Of a stretch of DNA of 12,034 nucleotides, positions 7,553-12,034 are shown piece by piece. The stretch's first letter is position 1. Each line of letters starts with the position of its first letter. This stretch comes from an uncultured Methanobrevibacter sp. GTDB taxonomy: Archaea; Methanobacteriota; Methanobacteria; Methanobacteriales; Methanobacteriaceae. The stretch lies in assembly GCA_902782595.1 (NCBI GenBank), contig CACZNW010000190.1, positions 1-12,034 of the forward strand. The letters are read 5' to 3'. A program made the position numbers and the translations under genes. The notes beneath the pieces are model-generated. The model was not told the origin of the DNA. It worked only from the letters and a program-made list of their open reading frames with translations, and did no database searches.

Positions 7553-7883
7553 AACCTACATAATTATCCCAAAACGGTTCAACAGAACTTTTTGCATCAA
7601 ATTTTTTTCTACCGGAATAATTCTTTAAAGCGAAATTAATCAAATTCAATGAGGAGTAAAAATCTTTCTCAGAATTTTCCAATAATGATTTTAAATCCTT
7701 GAAAAAGTCAGAAAGATAGAACTGTTTTTCGTAAAAACGTCCATTAAATTCATCAACAACCGTGCTGGACCAATAATATTCCAAATAATTATTAAGGACG
7801 TTTTTTGATTTTGAATGTAGTGAATTTATAGGAAATACATAGGCAATAGCAATACAAGTATCAAAAAATGCAGTTTTAGTCAT
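7530..7883 (-). CDS. N-terminal part of a frameshifted PIN-domain protein
   Basis: 117 codons from ATG 7883, which has GGAGG (7889-7893) 5 nt upstream. An ATG at 7916 would lengthen it but has no such site and would overlap the preceding gene by 41 bp. The start MTKTAFFDTCIAIAYVFP is the classic first PIN strand with acidic D8. STVVDEFNGRF supplies the second acidic residue, E45. The frame then stops in ESYIFF just past a T7 run. Removing one T joins it in frame to the next fragment, which carries the remaining PIN acidic residues. At about 223 aa in total it would be longer than ordinary VapC (about 130 aa). It starts inside the last codons of the upstream gene (8-bp overlap), so the two are translated together. 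AT-rich codons suggest accessory DNA. Confidence 0.65.
   Translation of the reverse strand: MTKTAFFDTCIAIAYVFPINSLHSKSKNVLNNYLEYYWSSTVVDEFNGRFYEKQFYLSDFFKDLKSLLENSEKDFYSSLNLINFALKNYSGRKKFDAKSSVEPFWDNYVGCESYIFF
7532..7538 (-). other. T7 homopolymer at the PIN gene frameshift
   Basis: Seven T on the minus strand, ending in the premature TAA (7530-7532). Six T instead of seven would read ATA-TTT-TTT-AAC-AAT and restore one open PIN protein. It may be an assembly error, a true mutation, a phase-variable tract or a slippage site. Confidence 0.7.
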
Positions 7884-8370
7884 TATATCCTCCGACCAAC
7901 TTGGAAATAATTTCATTTAAGACATCCTCATCATAATATTCACTGGGAATTGCAACTTGGGTATAGTAATATTCCTGCATTTTACCCCAGTATATGAGAA
8001 ATTCTCTGAATTTAACATCATATTCATCAGGTTTTTCCAGTTTAATGTATAATAATTCATCAAATCCATCATAAAGGTCCATGAAAAAACTTTCATGCTC
8101 CATCAGCACATCCGGCCTGTCCATCAAATCACAATACATTCCACCAATAGACATGTAAAACCTATATTCATTATCATGACCTTCCTCTTTTAATTTACGA
8201 GCAAACTCCAAATAAGCATTTTCAAATTCCTCTTTAATCTCAATTTGATTTATATGTCTTTTTAAAAGATAAAATATCTTTAAAATCAATGTTTTAATTT
8301 TGTTATATGCAATTTGTGCTGTTTCACTTAATATCAATGGAATATCATAATTTGCAACTTCATTAACCAT
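7876..8370 (-). CDS. Hypothetical acidic helical protein, first gene of the PIN pair
   Basis: 164 residues from ATG 8370, which has an unusually complete ribosome site, GGGAGGTGG at 8377-8385. The protein is mostly helical and acidic: an N-terminal stretch with IAYNKIKTLILKIFYLLKRH (about 20-39), then EEFENAYLEFARKLKEEG, RFYMSIGGMYCDLM, and an aromatic C-terminus (FREFLIYWGKMQEYYY). No DNA-binding motif, membrane segment or known catalytic motif is clear. It overlaps the PIN gene by 8 bp and precedes it, the order usual for antitoxin and toxin, so it may counter the PIN nuclease. That is inference from position; it does not look like a standard VapB (usually about 70-90 aa). I do not recognise the family. 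Confidence 0.75.
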   Translation of the reverse strand: MVNEVANYDIPLILSETAQIAYNKIKTLILKIFYLLKRHINQIEIKEEFENAYLEFARKLKEEGHDNEYRFYMSIGGMYCDLMDRPDVLMEHESFFMDLYDGFDELLYIKLEKPDEYDVKFREFLIYWGKMQEYYYTQVAIPSEYYDEDVLNEIISKLVGGYND

Positions 8371-8435
8371 CTTTTTCCACCTCCCATATTTTGTTAGTGT
8401 AAAGGCATAATAGTATTACTAATTATGAAATAAGT

Positions 8436-8445
8436 ATTATTTAAA
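8436..8445 (-). promoter_or_regulatory. TATA-like box for the PIN pair, with a nearby palindrome
   Basis: ATTTAAATAA on the minus strand. The expected transcription start is near 8412-8416, inside the perfect inverted repeat TAGTA-T-TACTA at 8410-8420. A palindrome over the start site could be an operator, but it is short and the region is AT-rich. Confidence 0.35.
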
Positions 8446-8580
8446 TGTTTTCATCAGTTCACAGAATCATCACTGGAAAGCCCAAATTAAAAACAGCCAG
8501 CAATACTTCAGATTAAGTTCTTACCACTGACAGCCCACTTGAATAATAATGTATATCCACCTAGCATATAAAGATTTCCT

Positions 8581-8713
8581 TTAACTGAAAAACATTACCG
8601 TCAGATAGCTGAATTTATCCCACATCAACCATATTTAATCAAATACAGAAAGGAAAATGATTAACTGAAAAAACATTAAGTTATTATCTTAAAAGATACC
8701 AATATTTAATCAA
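8581..8713 (+). repeat. Degenerate direct repeat, two copies about 70-80 bp apart
   Basis: Copy one spans about 8581-8660, copy two about 8661-8728. The left parts differ by one base insertion and the right parts by another; the centres diverge, with about 10 nt missing in copy two. Confidence 0.5.
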
Positions 8714-8725
8714 GAGGGGATTGAA

Positions 8726-9733
8726 ATGAGGCTTGGAAAAACAAACCTTGAAGTAAACAAAAATGGATTTGGAGCACTTCCAATCCAGCGAAGAAACGAA
8801 AAAGACTCCATCGAAATATTAAAAACCGCCTATGAAAACGGCATTGACTTTTATGACACTGCACGTTTTTACACAGACAGTGAAGAGAAACTTGGAAAAG
8901 CTTTTAAGAATGTCCGTGAAGACATATACCTTGCATCAAAAACCGGAACTGAAACTCCCGAAGAATTCTGGAAGGATTTGGAAACATCCCTTAAGGAATT
9001 GAAAACAGATTATCTTGACCTTTACCAGTTCCACAACATATCATTCTGCCCGAAAAAGGAGGATGACATATATCAGGCAATGCTTGATGCAAAAAATCAG
9101 GGTTTAGTCAACCATATCGGAATTACCACCCACAAGATTACACATGCTCACGAGGCACTCGAAAGCGGCCTTTATGAAACCCTGCAATATCCGTTTTCAT
9201 ATTTAAGCGGCGAAACCGAAATTGAACTGGTTGAAAAATGTGCCAAATTGGATGTGGGTTTTATAGCCATGAAGGCAATGGGCGGGGGACTGATAAAAAA
9301 TTCAAAGGCAAGTTTCGCCTATATCAATCAGTTCGACAATGTCCTGCCTATATGGGGAATTCAAAAACTTGAAGAACTTAACGAATTCCTCTCATACGAT
9401 GAAAGCACAACTTTAACCGATGAGCTGAAAGCAGATATTGAAGATGACAAAAAGGAACTTGGAGAAAACTTCTGCAGAGGCTGCGGATACTGCATGCCGT
9501 GTCCTGAAGGAATCAACATCAGTTTATGTGCAAGAATGTCATTGTGGATAAGACGTTTCCCGACAGAACCGAACATGGACGAAAGAACCCAGAAGATAAT
9601 GGAACAGACAAAGGACTGTACCAGATGTTATTCGTGTGTTGACAAGTGTCCCTATGAACTGGACATTCCCGAACTTTTAAAGGAGAATTACGAGGATTAC
9701 ATTAACGTTTTGAAAGGAAGGACAATAATATGA
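8726..9733 (+). CDS. Aldo/keto reductase with two C-terminal [4Fe-4S] motifs
   Basis: 335 residues. Residues 1-220 form an aldo/keto reductase barrel: MRLGKTNLEVNKNGFGALPI, the catalytic D44 and Y49 in FYDTARFY, K72 in ASKTG and H103 in YQFHN, the full Asp-Tyr-Lys-His set. Residues 250-259 have C-x2-C-x2-C-x2-C-P (C250, C253, C256, C259), and 298-308 have C-x2-C-x2-C-x3-C-P (C298, C301, C304, C308), enough for two iron-sulfur clusters of ferredoxin type. This fits the ferredoxin-fused reductases common in anaerobes, which may pass electrons between NAD(P)H and ferredoxin; the substrate is unknown. GAGGGGAT (8714-8721) lies 4 nt before the ATG. Its stop overlaps the methyltransferase start (ATGA), so the two probably act together or are at least made together. 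Confidence 0.93.
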   Translation: MRLGKTNLEVNKNGFGALPIQRRNEKDSIEILKTAYENGIDFYDTARFYTDSEEKLGKAFKNVREDIYLASKTGTETPEEFWKDLETSLKELKTDYLDLYQFHNISFCPKKEDDIYQAMLDAKNQGLVNHIGITTHKITHAHEALESGLYETLQYPFSYLSGETEIELVEKCAKLDVGFIAMKAMGGGLIKNSKASFAYINQFDNVLPIWGIQKLEELNEFLSYDESTTLTDELKADIEDDKKELGENFCRGCGYCMPCPEGINISLCARMSLWIRRFPTEPNMDERTQKIMEQTKDCTRCYSCVDKCPYELDIPELLKENYEDYINVLKGRTII

Positions 9734-10545
9734 GACAGTGCATTGAAAACCCTGATGAAGTTGACTGGAGAGGATTCTGGGCAGAAAGACTTGAAGGTAA
9801 AATCACCAAGGACTGGGATGCTGCAGCTCCGGGATTTTACAAAAGAACAAGAAAGGATGACTATCAGGATGCACTATTTGACAAATTAATCCTTGATGAA
9901 AACGATACCGTGCTTGATGTGGGCTGCGGTGAGGGAACGGTTACAATACCAATAGCCCGTCAGGTTAAAAAGGTAATAGGGATTGATTCATCCCCTAAAA
10001 TGCTTGAATATCTAAAAAAACGAGCCCGTGAGAATAATATCGAAAATATCAAAACAGTTCTCAAACCTATTGAAGAGATAACCTATGAGGAAATCGGAGA
10101 TGTGGATGTTGTAGTCTGTTCAAGATCACTGAACGGAATCATACCTGTTGAGAAAGTGCTGAGGGAATTGAACAGAATCGCAAACAAATATGTTTTCATT
10201 ACAGTTTTCGGACCTGAAAACAAAAAAATCGAAAAGGACTTTGACCGGGAACTTGGAGTTAAAACCGAGGATTTTCCGGATTACAATTATTTGTTCAACA
10301 TACTGTTCAATATGGGAATTTACGCCAATGCCGAGAGGTTTGACCTGAACAGTTACCGTGAATATGACAGTATCGAAGATGCAATGGACAACGGCAAATT
10401 CAGACTTGATTTATACTCCAATGAAGAAAAAGAATTATTAAGAGAGTATTTGAAAAGAATCCTTGAATATGACAGTGAAACGGGAAAATACTATAACGTC
10501 AAGGACAAGGCAGACTGGGTAATGATATGGTGGAAAATAGACTAA
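9730..10545 (+). CDS. Class I SAM-dependent methyltransferase
   Basis: 271 residues, cytosolic. After an N-terminal 'WRGFWAERLEGKITKDWDAAAPGFYKR' stretch (13-40), the Rossmann core begins with motif I VLDVGCGEG (61-69), then VIGIDSSPKML with the ribose-binding acid D86, and a motif IV-like strand DVDVVVCSRSLN (124-135). The C-terminal half (about 175-265) is probably a lid over the active site and ends DWVMIWWKID. The family matches generic methyltransferase domains (Methyltransf_11/25); the substrate cannot be read from sequence. AAGGAAGG lies about 8 nt before the ATG, and the start overlaps the reductase stop by 4 bp, so translation is coupled. A 7-bp hairpin (10554-10570, one G-T pair) follows the stop, without a T-tract. 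Confidence 0.9.
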   Translation: MRQCIENPDEVDWRGFWAERLEGKITKDWDAAAPGFYKRTRKDDYQDALFDKLILDENDTVLDVGCGEGTVTIPIARQVKKVIGIDSSPKMLEYLKKRARENNIENIKTVLKPIEEITYEEIGDVDVVVCSRSLNGIIPVEKVLRELNRIANKYVFITVFGPENKKIEKDFDRELGVKTEDFPDYNYLFNILFNMGIYANAERFDLNSYREYDSIEDAMDNGKFRLDLYSNEEKELLREYLKRILEYDSETGKYYNVKDKADWVMIWWKID

Positions 10546-10563
10546 TCCCATTTGTTTCATTTC

Positions 10564-10687
10564 ATGGAACACAATCGATTAAATCAAACAGGACTCATCG
10601 CATGAAACAGACGATGAAAAATTACTGAATGGAACACGTTCTATTAAACCGAACACATATCCTCAGATGAAACATAAATGAAAATTT
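10564..10687 (+). repeat. Degenerate tandem duplication, period 65 bp
   Basis: ATGGAACAC at 10564 and again at 10629. The next 50 or so bases align without gaps (shared blocks ATTAAA, AACA, ATGAAACA, ATGAAAA), about three quarters identical by eye. It starts 18 bp after the methyltransferase stop codon. Confidence 0.6.
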
Positions 10688-11052
10688 AAAAAAAGACAAC
10701 ATATTGGGAGTGATAACCACCAATACCAGTAATTGTTTTAATTGCTTTTAATCATGTTTAGATTATATCTACAAATGATATTATCAAACATTAGTTTCAA
10801 TCTTTTACAATTTAAAAGAATATCATAATTCATAATTTAAAATCAACTTTATTTTTTACATGATTAAACTTAAAAATAACTTTGTCACTGAATTTGAAAA
10901 CATTTTTACCGATAGTGAACTCAACAGTATATTTATAAGCCTAACTATTTTTAATTTTAAAGATACTTTTTTATAAAGTTATATGTACTTTATCACTAGT
11001 TTTATACTTAGATTTTAAATTACACATATTTTAGTATGATTGGTTTAATTTT

Positions 11053-11094
11053 AGTACTTGAAGCAGATAAACTGTATTTATCTGACTAAGTATT
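11053..11094 (+). promoter_or_regulatory. Extended inverted repeat upstream of the DUF3990 gene
   Basis: Outer arms AGTACTT (11053-11059) and AAGTATT (11088-11094) pair with one G-U; inner arms CAGATAAA (11064-11071) and TTTATCTG (11077-11084) pair perfectly around CTGTA. It lies about 25 bp upstream of the TATA-like box, a fitting place for a repressor or activator site. Confidence 0.4.
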
Positions 11095-11119
11095 TCGTTA
11101 AAATTACTCATCTAAAAAG

Positions 11120-11130
11120 TTTTTAAATAA
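11120..11130 (+). promoter_or_regulatory. TATA-like box for the DUF3990 gene pair
   Basis: TTTTTAAATAA; transcription would start near 11150, leaving a leader of about 15-20 nt before ATG 11170 with GAGG at 11156-11159. Confidence 0.45.
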
Positions 11131-11169
11131 GAAAAACATATGTTAATATTATAATGAGGCATGATATTT

Positions 11170-11625
11170 ATGGAAATCTATCATGGAAGTACAGTAATCG
11201 TCAAACAACCTGAAATTAAAATAGAAAAATACAATAAAGACTTTTACTTTGGATTTTACTGTACATTTATGGAACAGCAGGCAATCCGCTGGGCAACAAG
11301 ATTTGGTGAAGGAATAGTCAATGTATACGAATATGAACCGGATGATTCAGTGAAAATTCTAAAGTTTGAAAAGATGACTGAAGACTGGTTGGATTTCATA
11401 ATAGCCTGCAGAAGCGGAACACCCCATGAATGGGATATTGTCGAAGGTCCGATGGCGGACGATACTATTTACAACTACATTCAGGAATTCCAGGATGGCA
11501 AAATCTCAAGAGAGGCATTTTGGGTATTGGCGAAATTCAGATACCCCACTCATCAGATTTGCTTCAACACAGAAAAAGCACTTGAAACAATAACATTTAA
11601 AGAAGCGAGGAAGGTTCATGGATAA
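11170..11625 (+). CDS. DUF3990 domain protein, ADP-ribosyltransferase-like toxin candidate
   Basis: 151 residues from ATG 11170. An in-frame ATG at 11161 would add MIF, but GAGG (11156-11159) is only 1 nt from it against 10 nt from the second ATG, and the family usually begins near 'M-x-x-YHGS'. Motifs from memory of DUF3990: YHGS (4-7), KDFYFGFYCT (23-32; usually 'DFG-GFY'), QQAIRWA (36-42), GIVNVYEYE, and the closing HQICFNTEKALETITF (128-143; Q129 is the usual conserved glutamine). The family belongs to the ADP-ribosyltransferase-like fold and is commonly found in small two-gene cassettes in bacteria. A single domain with no secretion signal, overlapping a partner gene by 8 bp, points to an intracellular toxin. 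The target is unknown. Confidence 0.85.
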   Translation: MEIYHGSTVIVKQPEIKIEKYNKDFYFGFYCTFMEQQAIRWATRFGEGIVNVYEYEPDDSVKILKFEKMTEDWLDFIIACRSGTPHEWDIVEGPMADDTIYNYIQEFQDGKISREAFWVLAKFRYPTHQICFNTEKALETITFKEARKVHG

Positions 11626-12034
11626 GAATAACAATTCCCTATTTTACACATGCAGTTTAATCGAATTCATATCAAGACAGACAAAAAATAACCGGAAAGA
11701 TGTTATTGAATACTTGGGTGAGGATCTGGAAAGAATATATGCCTATGAAGATGTCTTTCACTGCGAACCCATTGAAAAAGTAGCAGATGATTTCATAACC
11801 CGCAATAACATTCCAACCGGCGAATTTGATAATATTTCAACATGCAAATACAATGTTCCAGATTACTGGGAAATCGGAGAAGTGTTTGAAAGACTAATTG
11901 AAGATAACTACAATGAAAAAGAGGTCTTTGATGGAATAAGAGAAGTATACTCCTCATGGCTGGCTGAAAAAATACTGAATTTCAACTCAGATTTATATTA
12001 TCAATCAAGAGAATACTTGACTGAATGCTATAAA
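11618..12034 (+). CDS. Partner of the DUF3990 gene, probable antitoxin, cut by window edge
   Basis: 139 codons are open to the right edge, starting MDKNNNSLFYTCSLIEFISR at ATG 11618, which overlaps the end of the DUF3990 gene by 8 bp; GAGG and AAGG just upstream can serve as ribosome site. The N-terminal half (8-60: LFYTCSLIEFISRQTK, RKDVIEYLGEDLERIYAYEDVFHCEPIEKVADDFI) recalls DUF3791, the family usually found beside DUF3990. It continues with VPDYWEIGEVFERLIEDN and ends in LYYQSREYLTECYK at the edge. Acidic and helical, with no membrane segment. Role as antitoxin or immunity protein is inferred from pairing; the family match is moderate. Confidence 0.75.
   Translation, partial: MDKNNNSLFYTCSLIEFISRQTKNNRKDVIEYLGEDLERIYAYEDVFHCEPIEKVADDFITRNNIPTGEFDNISTCKYNVPDYWEIGEVFERLIEDNYNEKEVFDGIREVYSSWLAEKILNFNSDLYYQSREYLTECYK

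Larger units (their letters stand above)
8371..8725. other. 355-bp divergent spacer with two related sequence blocks
   Basis: Between the PIN pair (minus) and the reductase (plus). The right half holds two degenerate copies of one block: TTAACTGAAAAACATTA at 8581 and a one-base-longer version at 8661, then ACCATATTTAATCAA at 8628 and its one-base variant at 8698. Each copy ends just before an ATGA. From 8450 to 8660 the DNA is less AT-rich than typical spacers here. A 14-bp palindrome lies at 8685-8698, and ATATTTAATC at 8631-8640 could be the TATA box for the reductase. The rest shows nothing recognisable. Confidence 0.55.
10546..11169. other. About 620-bp intergenic region with repeats and dyads
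   Basis: No convincing gene. The first 135 nt are less AT-rich than the rest and hold a 65-bp-period tandem duplication. Inverted repeats lie at 10801-10819 (TCTTTT/AAAAGA), 10973-10993 (ATAAAGT/ACTTTAT) and 11053-11094 (two stacked stems). A 38-codon open frame (10860-10976) has no ribosome site. The right end holds the promoter of the DUF3990 gene. Confidence 0.6.

Noticed and set aside
10554..10570. GTTTCAT-TTC-ATGGAAC hairpin as methyltransferase terminator
   Set aside because: The stem is short with one G-T pair, and no T-tract follows, so it is mentioned only as a hairpin.
1..12034. CRISPR array, rRNA, intact insertion sequence
   Set aside because: No regularly spaced identical repeats, no rRNA-like conserved blocks, and no transposase with terminal inverted repeats were seen on either strand.

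Overview
The window looks like chromosomal DNA of a methanogenic archaeon of the Methanobacteriales, most likely Methanobrevibacter or a close relative. The support is: low GC with very AT-rich spacers, archaeal TATA-like boxes, Shine-Dalgarno sites of the AGGTGAT type, an archaeal-type glutamyl-tRNA synthetase, and LL-diaminopimelate aminotransferase (DapL) as the lysine-pathway enzyme. From memory, gltX and dapL are also neighbours in Methanothermobacter (MTH51/MTH52), which would make the left half an old chromosomal neighbourhood.

Left part (1-3108, minus strand): dapL is followed at 9 bp by three short genes, each overlapping the next by only a few bases. The first two resemble DUF6882 and DUF6891 proteins; the third runs off the left edge. 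All three have well placed AGGTG ribosome sites and no visible promoter of their own, so they are probably co-transcribed with dapL. Middle part (3109-7077): a divergent promoter region precedes a membrane-anchored protein with a long acidic linker and an SH3-like tail (3441-4901). It ends in a near-ideal hairpin terminator, also usable from the other strand. Facing it are gltX and a short trailing gene.

Right part (7078-12034) is more accessory in character. A minus-strand pair holds an unknown acidic helical protein and a PIN-domain nuclease split by a frameshift at a T7 run. After a 355-bp gap with two related protein-like remnants comes a plus-strand pair with a 4-bp overlap: an aldo/keto reductase with two four-cysteine iron-sulfur motifs, and a SAM-dependent methyltransferase. 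A 615-bp spacer follows, with a 65-bp-period degenerate duplication and several inverted repeats. The window ends in a DUF3990 (ADP-ribosyltransferase-like) gene overlapping by 8 bp a partner gene cut by the right edge; this looks like a toxin-antitoxin module.

How the genes work together: dapL supplies diaminopimelate for lysine, which methanogens with pseudomurein also use in the cell wall, and gltX feeds translation. The reductase and methyltransferase are probably made together. The two terminal pairs have the layout of small conflict or toxin-antitoxin systems. No rRNA, tRNA, CRISPR array or intact insertion sequence was seen.
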